From Typha latifolia (lineage: Eukaryota > Streptophyta > Magnoliopsida > Poales > Typhaceae), in NCBI GenBank assembly GCA_019914945.1, contig CM034101.1, positions 11,915,188 through 11,979,187 of the forward strand: a stretch of 64,000 bases of DNA, written 5' to 3'. Below, one piece after another: positions 11,583-22,780 of this stretch. The notes under the pieces were generated by a model. That model worked only from the letters and a program-made list of their open reading frames with translations. It searched no databases and was not told the origin of the DNA. The position numbers and the translations under genes are program-made. Every line of letters starts with the position of its first letter. The first letter of the stretch is position 1.

Positions 11583-12427
11583 TGATGAGTTCTTGTATCA
11601 AAAGGTCGACTAGGGAAAATTCCCTTAAGATCTGAATTTATAGCAGAAAGTATTCCGCGTAACCGTGGGAAATTATTCGTAAGATATTTCCCTGTAGTCA
11701 GAAAATTATGAAACCAAGTGGATTATATTCGTAACTTCCTGATCTACAACTTTCATATTTACGCCCTTCGCAGATTCGAACTGCAAGTGGGACGTAAACA
11801 CAGAATAATGTGGGTGATGGTGGTGGTGACGGGTGGAGTGGATGTTAGGGTTATGGATAGGTATGGAGATGAAAGTGGATAGTGAATGTGATTAAGGGAA
11901 GTAGACGAAGGGAACGAAGTGGTCGAGATCCCACAGAAGAAGGTGGCTCGACAGTCGAGGGAGATTAGAAGTTAGAAGAAACATTGCCAACGGTAGAGGT
12001 GGAAAGATGGTGAAGAGGGAGGAGGGAGAGAGTCTAGAGAGAAGATAGGAGGCAAGAAATCAATAATCCAATAGCATAATGAATTTGACTACCATCCACA
12101 TATATATAGAGGCTAGCCAATAAGTCCTAAAACAATAAGTAACCCTAATTCTAGAGGATTCCTGCTGATCGCGTTCGAACGCGTCCAATCACGTTCGAAC
12201 ACACAAAAGACGTTCTCTGTATGTGCGAACATGATGCAGGCGTTCGAACAGGCCCGACCGCATTTGAATGCGCATTACGTGTTCTCTGTATTTGAGAACC
12301 TAATGCAAGTGTTCGCAAGGGCGTTCGAACGCGACCCTTCCTACGTTCAAACGCGACCTACAAGAATTTTATTTTAATAAAAATAAACAACTAATGCAGT
12401 AAGAAAAAATCCTAACTAAATGTATCA
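11583..12427 (-). mobile_element. Gypsy LTR family A, copy 3 (minus)
   Basis: The reverse complement begins TGATACATTTAGTTAGGAT and carries the GCGTTCGAACGC cluster, the agggttacttattg..ctatatatat promoter-like block and an end near ATCA. It is followed by a primer-binding-site-like TTTGGTATTAGA (11570-11581). Only about two units of the 20-bp array are present here, fewer than in the other two copies. No internal coding region is attached. Confidence 0.75.
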
Positions 12428-12816
12428 ATATATTTGCTAATGGTTAAAAAAAGATAAATTATTAGGATAATGGGAGTAGTCCAAAGTATAAAGAGATCCA
12501 TAGGCTTCCCAAATATGGCATTTTAAATTATCACAAAAAATTAGGTGATCAACTTACTAAAGAACTTTTAGCAAAATGCTTAATTAACAAATAAGCAAGA
12601 AATGACCAACATGAAACAAATTTAGCGAAGCAAACCTTCCATATTAAAGCTTCTATAAGTGGTTATATCATGGAAATTGCAGAGATATTGATAATCAAAA
12701 ATATGAAGCAAGTTTTCCATTGTATAATATTTGGAAGCATATGATTAAGATATAGCAGTATACTTTACCTAAGGAATAGTTATATAATATCAGTAATAAA
12801 TTTATGCTTGTGTTTT
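12428..12816. other. AT-rich stretch without a gene
   Basis: Nothing recognisable. It lies between LTR A copy 3 and a hAT relic. Confidence 0.3.
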
Positions 12817-13040
12817 GAGATGTATCGCAGTATCAGCCTATCCCAAGACAAATCAAGATAAGCCATAGGCGATTCCCTGACCTGAGACGTAGCATGAGAG
12901 AAAACTTCTCTCTTTTGCTTCCAAGCCACTTGATGCAAATCCGGCCTTGATCGATGTTCGGCAAGCTCCTCCAACGAGGCCACCGTCCGGCGAGCTCCTC
13001 CAACGAAGATCCTGCTACCACAACCTCCGACGAGCTCAAG

Positions 13041-13141
13041 TATTTTTTTTCTTTTTGTTTTTTGTTTTTTGTTTTTTGTTTTTTGTTTTTTGTTTTTTGT
13101 TTTTTGTTTTTTTTTCTTTCTTCTCTCTTTTTATGTCACTC

Positions 13142-13172
<31 letters not shown>

Positions 13173-13173
13173 A
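13041..13173. repeat. Low-complexity (GTTTTTT)n and (CT)n
   Basis: About nine copies of a 7-bp GTTTTTT unit around 13055-13115, then T-rich DNA and a (CT)n run at 13147-13173. The Phe/Ser/Leu-rich reading frames across it are artefacts of the repeat. Confidence 0.9.
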
Positions 13174-13436
13174 GCCTCTCCTTCGATATCTTTCTTCCTC
13201 TCCTCTCTTTTTCTTCCTCTCTTTCTTCCGTTCTTTTCCTCCCTCTCTCTCTAACTCTGTTACTGCAACGATCTTTTTGCAAGAGTAACATAGAAGAGAG
13301 AGGAATTGTTCTAAGAGAAAGGGAGGAAGAAAGAGAGGAGGGGAAAGGCTAGAAAGAGAATAGAGAGAGGGAGCGACTGAAAGAAAGAAAGAAAGAAAAG
13401 ATGGGAAAGAAAATTATTTTATTTGTGTGTGTGTGA

Positions 13437-13467
<31 letters not shown>

Positions 13468-13738
13468 TGGGTGAAAGAGATAGGGAGAGTAGCACTTTTT
13501 TAATTTTTTAATTTTATATGAAAGCTATTTATATTTATCTATTTATGTGTTATTAGTTTCTAAAATTTTAAATTTGTTCTATATTTTAAAAATATTTTAG
13601 AATTTTAACATAATTAAAAAAAGTTTGATATTGAAATCCGATATTGGCAGTTGAAATGGCTGACACGACCAATACGGTCATATGTATCATTTTTTCAAAT
13701 GACTGATTCCGATCCCGATTCTAATATTTTGAACATTA

Positions 13739-13917
13739 GGCCTTGTTTTCTTTGAGTTCAGGGACCCCCCACCCTCTCTCTGAACTGGTTCAGAAACCCT
13801 AAACTGATTTAGTAGCCAAACATCTGTTTATCTTTTTTATATCTAATCAAATTCACCCTCTAAGAAATTAAGACTAACCAATCAAATTCAAGGCTTAGCC
13901 CCAAACCAAACAAAGCC
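13739..13917. mobile_element. Tourist-like MITE (PIF/Harbinger type)
   Basis: A 179-bp element with imperfect terminal inverted repeats GGCCTTGTTTT / GGCTTTGTTTG, flanked by TTA on both sides (13736-13738 and 13918-13920). TTA duplications and GGSCNTGTTTG-like ends are typical of Tourist MITEs. It has no coding capacity. Confidence 0.7.
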
Positions 13918-13921
13918 TTAG

Positions 13922-15195
13922 TGTGTTCCTACATTTTTTTAATGAATAACATGCCACAATATACACTTTACCTTTCAAAAGAAGCAGCGTAGCATATTAT
14001 ACTGACCAGAAGTATCTCAAGTATGAGCTATACAATATTATGACAGACATTGAACATACCATGAATGACCAGACTGATAACATTCCAGCAAGTATCATGA
14101 AGTATAGTCATGATTATCACTCTTCTGATAGCAATTACCTTGAACTACATTCAAGTACCTAGAGACAAATAAATAAAGAGTATCAGGTAGAATTTGCATC
14201 ACTAAACCAAAGGTAAGCAGGTTGTTTTAGACTAGTAATGGGTGAAGCATAAGAAAGAGAGGATAGATGGACTCTGCAGTTGAATTTCCGCTTCGTGTTC
14301 AACAGTTCTGTAGTTGTAGACGGAATTGGCCCAGAACTCTAAGAAAAATAAAAGAGCACTACAAGATGCAAGATAAGCAAACTGAATAATGTCTCTCTCA
14401 CCTCTATACAAGTTAAGCCACTATTATTTTCTTCTTTACTTAAGACTGGGCCTTTGGGCACACCTCTCATTTTGCTTTAGTAGGCCAAAAAGAATGGCTT
14501 GCAGACCCATTACTGCAGCCATTAACATGGACTTTTAAAGGATTTTTGAAGTCAGTATTTCAAAGCTAAAATTAATTTATTCTAACAATTTTATTGATTT
14601 AGGAAAGCTAACAGTTTTCATTTCCCATCTCATGGAAAATCCTTTTCGCTCCGCTTAGCCCTATTCGCTTCTAGTTGAAGAGTAGGACTAGCTATGGCTG
14701 GTTTGATTAAAGGTTATGTTCCCTTGGTGTATTACTTCTGTCATATTCATACATTTATAGTATAAATTAGTTCTTTTACACTAATTATGTTAATATTACT
14801 GATCCAAATTATTATTAATTAATTAATATAAATTATAAAACTAGTTATTATGAGTTGCCATTAAGTTACATGATTGCTATAATTATTATTGATAAAATAT
14901 ACACATCAAACAATTATTTACTATCATAGTATCATCATTACTTATGTTAGATGAGATGATTATTTGTACCTCCTTTTAATCATTCACTTTAGTTTATTAA
15001 TGATCATTTTATTTAACATTTGCACTAATCATATTAGTCTATAGAGCTATACTACTTTGCTAAACTTAAATGTTAGTTTGGTATTCCAAATTATAATACT
15101 ATTTGATAAACTCTATTAAATAACTTACCCCACTCGGATAGTTACCCTTGTTACTTTCTTTCTTATGAAGTAATGAGTTAGTGATTTTTCGTTAG
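13922..15195. other. AT-rich intergenic DNA without a gene
   Basis: No domain, terminal repeat or tandem array was recognised on either strand in this 1.3-kb stretch. Confidence 0.4.
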
Positions 15196-15199
15196 AATT

Positions 15200-16137
15200 T
15201 GGAGACTACGATTGACTCGGAAACCTTATGCCAAGCCCTACCAATCCGATTTGGCTTGGGTTGGGCCCAAGAACCAAACCATTTGTTATGTTTAGTGGGC
15301 TGCAAGTTAAACCGCAGCCCAGCCCGAGTAATTGAGCTTCAAGTCGGCTCAAATAAGAGAATAAAATTTAGTTTTAAATTCTGAAAATTTTATTTTTGTT
15401 AAGAAAAACATAATTTTTGATAAAGGTGATTCTTCCTTGCACTTAAATTATTGACTTGAGTTATTTTGCTTAGAATACAAGTGATTGGATTCATTTAGTT
15501 ATGCTCCAGATCTTATTTTATATATGTATATACTACTTTGTCATAAATTACCATATTTTCTATGTAATGGTATTTTCGTGCTATATTATTCTTCATGCCA
15601 TATTATTGTGCAATGTTATACTCATGAAATTTGTTCTTCATGCATCTAGTGAAATCTAAATTATGAGTAGGTATGTCTTTAAGAATATTTGTTCAAACTA
15701 GACCGAAAATCTCTCTGTGGTGACTTAAATCTACTTTAAAATCTCAGGAATAGAACTATTCTTGATCATTATGGAGATCTATTTAGGTGACTCTAACGTA
15801 ATTAGGAAATAGTCCTAGCTTAGATAAAAAGTGGTCTTAACATTTGAAATGTTAATCAATGTGGCATGAATGTGGTGCACCGAAACTTGTTTACGTCCAT
15901 GTAGGACCTTAGTTTCCTTTAGTCACATTAGGTTGTTTTATAACTTTGGAATACATTAAATATCTAACTTTTGATTTCTTTATTTTCCTTTAAAGTTTTA
16001 TTAATTAACTTAGAGTTATTGATATTAAATTAGTTATTTATTTGTTTGGTTATGGGAACTAAATGTTTAAGGCTTTGTGTATCTCAAATTCTATTGGGAT
16101 ACATGGCCAATCATGATTCCGAATTTGGTTTGTGACA
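15200..16137 (+). mobile_element. Diverged family B-like LTR (B') fragment
   Basis: It contains the GCAGCCC palindrome (15297-15321), the GGTGATT..AAGTGATTGGATTCA block, TGTGGTGACTTAAATCTAC, GGTGACTCTAACG and a terminal block TTTGTGTATCTCAAATTCTATTGGGATACATGG..TTGTGACA. The order equals that of family B but the identity is lower, so it is an older or sister family. The leader part is not recognised. Confidence 0.6.
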
Positions 16138-16496
16138 CTCATGCATCATATATAAGAACATAAAGCATTGCAAGCTTGCAAGATAAAAAAACATGATGAA
16201 ACAAGAAACAAATAAAATATCCAAGACATCTCAATTGGCTTCTATATTTCACAAAAGTCCACTTGATGAGATAAACAAAAAGAAGAATTTGGTTTTAACA
16301 AGAACAAATTCTAGGAGAAAAATCAATCTTTGGTACCTTGTTTGTAAAGATATCTGATGTCAATCTCACTGGCTTCAAATTTCATAACATGTCCCTATAT
16401 AAAGCTTTGTCTCAGTCAAACCACTGTAGAAATCAAAATCTCATAAAAAGTAGCAAAGTTACATACTCACTTATGAAAGTCAGGGAAAAGAATTTT

Positions 16497-18617
16497 CTAT
16501 GATATGAATTCACAACCAACCATATGTTTGAAGGCAAAAACTTCTTGCAATTTTATAATGGCACTTTCTACAGCATTCTGAACTCCAATTTTCTCCAGAC
16601 CACAAACTAAAGCCATACATGTTACATTGTTTGGAGTGATGCAATGCTCTTTCATCATGGTTAGCAATCTGTAAGCTTCATTCAAATCGCCTTCTTTACA
16701 AAATCCACAAAGTAGAGTATTGTACAATATCAAATCAGGCACCAACCCTGCATCCAACATCCTTTGAAACAAAACATTTGCTTCTTGCATGTGGTGCCTT
16801 TTGCAATAACCATTAAGGAGTGCACTGCATGTAACAATGTCAGGTTGTATTCCCTCTCTGCCCATGCTACACCAGATAAGAAATGCTTCTTCTAAGTTTC
16901 CATCTTGAGAGTAACTGTCGATAACATTGGTAAATGAAATCTTGTCAGGAGAAAGCCCCCTTCTTACGAGCTCATTAAAAATATCTCTAGATTCTGCTGC
17001 AAAACCTCTTTTGATTAGTCCGTGCATGAGGATGTTGTACGTCGCAACATCTGGGGATATGCCATCCTTCAACATCATATCTTTCACCTCATATGCTTTA
17101 TGCATATGGCCTTTCTTAGTATACCCATTCATTAACATATTATATGCCACAACATCAGGTTGTATTCCCTGTTTTTGTATGGAATAAAATATATATTCAG
17201 CCCCTTGAAGATCATCAATCTTGACATAACCGTCAATTAGCACTGTGTATGTCAAAATTGTTGGATTAACCCCTCTCTTCAGCATCATGGCCAAAATCTT
17301 CAGTGCCTGATCTATTTGACAAACTTTACAATAACCATCAATAATAGTAGTGTAGTTAACAGAATCAGGTTGTATACCAAGTATAAACATCTCATTGAGT
17401 AAATTGCTCACCTCTTGCATATCTCCATTTCTACACAGTGTTAATATGAAGCTATTATACACATAAGCATCTGGAATGCAACTTAAGGAGTTCATAAGAC
17501 CAACAGCCTCTACCAACATTCCAGCCTTACAATACCCGTCAACAAGTGATGATAGCAACACAGTGTCAGGCGAGATGTCAATATCCATCATTTTATATAA
17601 CAAGGAAGTCGCCTCTCTTAGGAAACCCTGGTTACATAATGCATTAATCACGATGGTGTACACTACAACATCAGCTTCACCACCATAACTTTGCATATCT
17701 GCTATGAGTTTACAAGCATATTCCAAAGCGCCCTTAGCACACAACTCACGAAGAAACAAACTCATAACCAACTTATTTGAGCCGATACCACAGTTAGGCA
17801 TTTCCTCAAACAGCTCTTCCACGAAACCCAAATTCTTGCTTTCTAGCAAACTCCGGATAAGTTCACTATAAACTCCGACACTAGGGAAGAAATTAAATCG
17901 CTTCATGCGTTTTATGAACTCCATACCAACATCAATCGAGTTCTCATATATACAACAGCTAAGGAACATACTATATACAGTTCGCAAAACTTCTCTAGTC
18001 CTGCTGGTTTCTCTTAGAACATCAAAAACCAAATCAATCCATTGTTCTCCACCACTGACATTTCTAGCAATTTCGCGAAGACACCCCATGGCTATGTGAT
18101 TCATGTTCCCCGATACCGAGATGTGAACCATCGTGCAAACAGATCGCAAACCATGATCCGAACCGTTATGCCTCCGCACCCACCTGAAGAAGAAGAAGGC
18201 GAGCGCCCCATCACTGCTAGCGTCGTATAATGAATTCAGCATCTGGGTCACGTTGCACTCATCCAATTCGACGTTCAACGAGCTCAGGAAGCCCAAATCC
18301 CAACCTTTGTTCGCGAGCAAGGTCGCAATCTTCTCCATCAAAGCCAGCTTCGAGAGCCATTCTCTCGAGAAAGAGTACCTTCTCCCAGCGCTAGTCTCGA
18401 CGCTTACCTCGCCAGAGCGGTAGCTGGTTCGACGTGGGAAAGGGAGCGGGGAGAAGTCGGCGGAGGAATCGTCGGAGGACGAGGCGTCGGCGTCGGAGAA
18501 GTTGAGGCAGGGCACGATTAGACGGCGGAAGGGGGTGAGGAAGGAATAAGAGGAAGAGAGGGCAGAGGAGGAGGAGGAAGAGGAGTGGAGAAGAAGGCGC
18601 AGTTTAGAGTGTCTCAT
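16497..18617 (-). CDS. P-class pentatricopeptide repeat (PPR) protein
   Basis: An intronless 706-residue open reading frame. Residues 1-60 are Ser/Arg-rich with few acidic residues early on, as in mitochondrial or plastid targeting peptides. From about residue 240 to 690 there are roughly 13 consecutive 35-residue repeats with the canonical form ending in GIQPD / GISPD / GLVPD and containing YNMLMNGYTKKG- or YNTLLCGFCKEG-like helices. No E, DYW or SMR domain follows, so it belongs to the P class, whose members bind organellar RNA in a sequence-specific way and act in stability, splicing or translation. The ATG chosen is the first in frame and precedes the targeting peptide. Length and lack of introns are normal for the family. 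The particular RNA target and exact orthologue cannot be named from sequence alone. Confidence 0.93.
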   Translation of the reverse strand: MRHSKLRLLLHSSSSSSSALSSSYSFLTPFRRLIVPCLNFSDADASSSDDSSADFSPLPFPRRTSYRSGEVSVETSAGRRYSFSREWLSKLALMEKIATLLANKGWDLGFLSSLNVELDECNVTQMLNSLYDASSDGALAFFFFRWVRRHNGSDHGLRSVCTMVHISVSGNMNHIAMGCLREIARNVSGGEQWIDLVFDVLRETSRTREVLRTVYSMFLSCCIYENSIDVGMEFIKRMKRFNFFPSVGVYSELIRSLLESKNLGFVEELFEEMPNCGIGSNKLVMSLFLRELCAKGALEYACKLIADMQSYGGEADVVVYTIVINALCNQGFLREATSLLYKMMDIDISPDTVLLSSLVDGYCKAGMLVEAVGLMNSLSCIPDAYVYNSFILTLCRNGDMQEVSNLLNEMFILGIQPDSVNYTTIIDGYCKVCQIDQALKILAMMLKRGVNPTILTYTVLIDGYVKIDDLQGAEYIFYSIQKQGIQPDVVAYNMLMNGYTKKGHMHKAYEVKDMMLKDGISPDVATYNILMHGLIKRGFAAESRDIFNELVRRGLSPDKISFTNVIDSYSQDGNLEEAFLIWCSMGREGIQPDIVTCSALLNGYCKRHHMQEANVLFQRMLDAGLVPDLILYNTLLCGFCKEGDLNEAYRLLTMMKEHCITPNNVTCMALVCGLEKIGVQNAVESAIIKLQEVFAFKHMVGCEFIS

Positions 18618-18950
18618 GCTAAGCAGCTGTTATGTCAGCGAGGAGAGAACGAGAAACGGGAAGAGAAACAAAGAGGGTTTTAGAAATTTTATAATTCCGG
18701 GCCGGGCCATTATTTTGGAAATTTATAATTTCTCACGTTGCAATGCATTAGTTTTATAAAAAAAAGAATTTAATAAATTACACCCTATATTTTATCTATT
18801 TTATGATTCACACCCCACTCCATCTTAATCAAATTTTATAACGTGACTCTTTATTTTGTAAGAACAAGAGACTACCTTATGTTTTTTATTTTTCAACCCA
18901 CTCAACCGGAGAGACTTCCTTGCTATATATATATAATTACAAGAGATAAA
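18618..18950 (-). promoter_or_regulatory. Upstream region of the PPR gene
   Basis: Directly upstream of the ATG is a purine-rich leader on the plus strand (read CT-rich on the coding strand), then a GGCCCGGCCCGG cluster near 18695-18710. GGCCC-type boxes are common in promoters of organelle-biogenesis genes. No clear TATA box is seen near them. Confidence 0.35.
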
Positions 18951-19584
18951 CTCTAATAACAAACTGATAATAATACGCTAATTTGTTATAACTGAATGAT
19001 CACTTAGAGACGTGTTTTGTTGTAACTGTATGACTAAGCGTCGGTCTTCAATGACTCCTCCGAGGGTGGTTCGATATGCCTCCACAATCTAAATGGAAGC
19101 TCTCGGACATTTAGATTGTGTCGTAGTATAGCGAACCTTGTGAAGGCTTGGTGAGCACATATGCAATTTGATCCTTAGAGAATAAGATTGGACCCGCACC
19201 TTTTTTAGATTGGACCATGTCAGGAACGAAATGATAATCAATTTTGATGTGTTTTGTTTGTGCATGAAAAGTCAAATTTTATGTTAAATATGTCGCGGCA
19301 ATATTGTCACAATATAATATAGGTGGTCGAGGAAGAGAGATGCCAAACTCGTGAAGTAAAGACCCCAACCAAGATACTTCAGATGTAGTGTTAGCAAGGG
19401 CACGATATTCAACTTCGGTGCTAGATCGAGATACTACGCGTTGCTTCCTAGATGACCAAGATATCAAGTTTGAGCTAAGAAATATGCAATAACCACATGT
19501 GAATTGCCGATCATCTGAACAACTTGCCTAATCGACATCGGAGAAGGTAGATAAAAGCAAGACTAGTACACCAACGAATGAATA
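18950..19584 (-). pseudogene. Ty1/copia RNase H and 3' end
   Basis: The minus strand reads the copia RNase H end: [54 protein letters not shown] and, after a stop, HAQTKHIKIDYHFV. These are hallmark copia blocks. Further in minus direction the frame decays, and a 3' LTR probably follows (18950-19030). On its upstream side the coding region breaks at 19584, where LTR D is inserted. Its reverse transcriptase part lies beyond the insertion at 25430-25728. Confidence 0.85.
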
Positions 19585-19672
19585 TGTAACAACCTATCCT
19601 TAAAAAATATATATATAAAATAAAAAATAAAAAAATTTAAGTTTTGCATGGGCACGACGTGGCCGGCCATAG

Positions 19673-22349
19673 TGTAACACCCCAAATTAATAAATAAATA
19701 AAAAAATCTCGTGACGCACGCGCCGAGCGCGTGCGTCACAGGCACCTGCCACCCTGCCCCCAGCGTCCTCCCTTCCTCCTTCTTCCCTTTCCCTTGCCGT
19801 GCACGCCACCTTCCCCACCTCCTCTGTCTCCTTCTCCCCCTCACCGTAGCCCTCCCACCTCCAGCCTCTCATCTTCTCCTCTACCTCACCTCTCTCCCTC
19901 TCTCGCGGATTGCCGGAGCCGGAGGCGACGAAGAACCGTTGCCGCCGAAGCCGGACCGAGAGTTGCCGAGCCCGCCGACCAAACCCCGGTAAGCCTTCCC
20001 CCCTGCCTTTAATCTTGATAGTGTAAACCCCCCCCCCCCCCCTTCCTCGCCGTCGTCGGAGCCCTCGGCGGCCAACGACCTCGCGTCTAGCCGCCGATCC
20101 GAGAAGCCCCCGGTGGAGGGAGAGAAGCCATCTCTGGGCTTCGGGCCCTTGGTGATGGGGCGAGAATGGACTCCCCATGGCCGCCGGCCATGGAGCGCGG
20201 CCGTCGCCGTCGGGTCCACCTCCTTCCCCTTTTCCTTTCCCTTTTCCCCTTTCACTTGCTCGTCGGTCTCGTGGCCGTCGCCGGCCTCGTGTTGCACCGC
20301 CGAGCTCGTGCCGCACCGCCCGTAGCCCCGCAACCCCGTGGATTCCTCCCACCGCCTCGACCTCCTTCCATCGGGAGGAGATGGGGTGGAGGGGTGGGGG
20401 TTTAACCCCCACCCATTCCCCCATTTGTGGGCTGCAGTAAGCCGATTTTGGGGTGGGTTGCAGACCGCAGCACACCAGCTCGATCTGGGTGGGCTGCAGG
20501 CTGCAGCCCATTAGCCCATTATTGGGTGGGCTGTAGTCTGGAGCCCACTATTCCAACCTTGGTGGGCTGTGGCTGGGCCCCCAGCCCACCAAGGCCCTAT
20601 TACTTTTTGGGTTGGGTTTGAGCCTACCCATTGCCTCTAGCCTAGCCCATTTGGGGCCATTTGGACCCCCTTAACTCATGTATTTTACCAAGCATAAATG
20701 CACTAATAAGATAATTAATTCTATTAGTTCGCTAATCTTACGTATGGCTTACTTGCGTGAATTAATAGGATTGACACCGCGTGAGGAGGATTTTGGGCTT
20801 CTGGAGGAGCCGGCTAACTGACGAGTTTTACCATACTATGGAGACCCCCCAGGCGAGTAGAGTTATACAAATCTAGAATAACATAATTATAGTCATTATA
20901 CCTGTCATGACACTGTAGGAAATGTCAGTATTAATGCATGCAGTTAGTACACCATGTTATATCTTTTGCATATGTAGTTATTGATAACCTGCTCATCATA
21001 ACATTATGAGAATGTTAATGTAGCATAAACATTAGTGCGATAATGCTTTACATGTGTCCTGTATGGTATACTATTGCATAGATGTATGATTGCTGTGAAT
21101 ATAGAATATAATGATCATAATGACTATAACATGCTTTATACACTCATAGACACCGCACCACTTCCACCTATTATTAGCAGTCGAATTCTGACTATGCAGT
21201 ACCCTTACTCACTCAGCCCAGGGTTAAGGGTAGAGTGTATTTTATATAACTATACTATTAGCGGCCTACACCTGAGGTCGAGAAGCATGTGTGGCATTCA
21301 GGTAGTTATACTGCATAGTTAGGACTAGATTATGATGATAGAAGAATATGATTGTGAGGCGGGGATATAACTCTAGCGGTACCCGACGACACAGGGTTAG
21401 GGCGTCTGTGGATAAGCCAAGGGCTCCTGATTCTCCCGCTGAGAGCGGTGATGATTTAGAGAGAGTGAGATACGGGATTACGACTGGGGTCCTTAGTCTG
21501 ATGGCCACAGACAACCGGTCACATGTAGTGTCGCCATACACGTGTAGGTGACTTTACCGCTAGATGTGTATATATCCCCCCTCGATGTATGAGATGATGG
21601 ATGATTATGTGATGGATGATTTATTCATGAGAGTATTTACCCTGTGTGGTGAATTAGCTCGGTGAGCGATGATAAGTATGATTAATGCTTTGGTAGGCAT
21701 GAGATGACTAAACTGCTATTTTATTGCTATGCATAATATGTAAAACCTATGATTAAGATGTGTACGAATAAGAGATTGTATCAAGCTTTATATCTGTGTG
21801 AACTTATCATGATATGTTTAGGAACTAGCATGTTCCAGGATAGTGACTGGTAATCTTTATCGATTGCATTGATTCAGTAAATTGTGGTAAGTCTTTTCAG
21901 TAAGCATGTCGTTATCATTAGCAAATATAGGCATACATTGGATATACACATGTGTTTTCATTATTTTTAGATTGTATGAATCCTACTCGCTGGGCTGTAA
22001 GCTCACCACCTCGTGGTGGTATTATTTTCAGAGCTAGGGGACGCAGGTGCGGGTAGCGAGGAGTAGCTGCTTTTCCTTTTCAGTATGTATGTTAGTTGTG
22101 TTAAGCCCCTACGAGGGCGTGGTGATGATATTGTATTTTGGACTTTAGCATTGTATTTTGGATGTATATTTGGAAGGCTTGTTGTGGCCTGTGGACTTGT
22201 ATCCGGACTCTTATAATTGAGTTTATTTATGGTGAAATTATGCTGTTGTGTGCCTTGTGAAATCGTTGTACTGACAGATCATGTGATGCACCGCGTGGGG
22301 GGAATTACCCACGCGGTTTACACGTGTATTTGGAGGTTTGGGTGTTTCA
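19673..22349 (+). mobile_element. Family C solo LTR, copy 1 (nested in D)
   Basis: A 2677-bp LTR from TGTAACACCC to GGTGTTTCA with the perfect 5-bp duplication CATAG at 19668-19672 and 22350-22354. It has a CT-rich, GC-rich leader, a donor-like GGTAAGCC (19988), a poly-C run (about 20028-20042), several GGGCTGC...GCAGCCC palindromes (20429-20560), ACTCGCTGGGCTGTAAGCTCACC (about 21988) and an acceptor-like TTTTCAG (22026-22031). The overlapping proline-rich reading frames in the leader are not genes. The copy at 43313-45816 is its close inverted relative. Confidence 0.88.
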
Positions 22350-22496
22350 CATAGTGTGGCTGGCCTCGTGCCCATGCAGCTGGGCATAGCGTGGGGGTGC
22401 CACGCACCCCCTAGCGTGGCCGCAACCATCCGGCTGCGACCAGTTGGCCGCGGCGGGCCCCAGCACCGCCGCAGTCACCGCTAAAATCCCCCCCAC

Positions 22497-22611
22497 TGCC
22501 TCTCTCTCTCCCTCTAAATATCTCTCTCCCTTTCTCTCTCTCTCTCCCCCCCTCTGCCGGCGTCGGCTTGCAACCGCCACCGCCGCCGCCTCCACTAACA
22601 CAGTGAGCCTC

Positions 22612-22646
<35 letters not shown>

Positions 22647-22780
22647 ACTCTCTCACTCTCTCACTCTCTCTCTCACTCGCTTGCTTGCACTCTTAAACTC
22701 GGGCTCGTCGGAGCCGAGCCGTCTCTTCTTCTTCTTCTTTCTTCTTTCTCTTTCTTCTTTTTCTTTCTTCCTTCTTCCAT
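22497..22780. repeat. CT-rich microsatellite in LTR D leader
   Basis: Long (CT)n with CACTCT interruptions and TTC-rich DNA. Ser/Leu-rich frames here are artefacts. Confidence 0.85.

Larger units (their letters stand above)
12817..13921 (+). mobile_element. hAT miniature element relic, copy 1
   Basis: The right half matches the hAT miniature family of this window: a GA-rich tract, a TTTTAGAATTTTA AT-block, then ccgatattgg..ggctgacacgaccaatacggtc..GATTCCGATCCCGATTC and a degenerate terminus. A possible 8-bp duplication is tgtgtttt (12809) versus tgtgttcc (13922), but the left end is poorly conserved. The last base or so is separated from the element by the Tourist MITE at 13739. Confidence 0.5.

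Noticed and set aside
16927..18230. Plus-strand frames opposite the PPR gene
   Set aside because: They are shadows of the 706-residue PPR frame.
19687..20511. 274-residue minus-strand reading frame and overlapping plus-strand frames
   Set aside because: They lie in the GC-rich leader of solo LTR C, exist on both strands, are low in complexity and have no domain. High GC removes stop codons.
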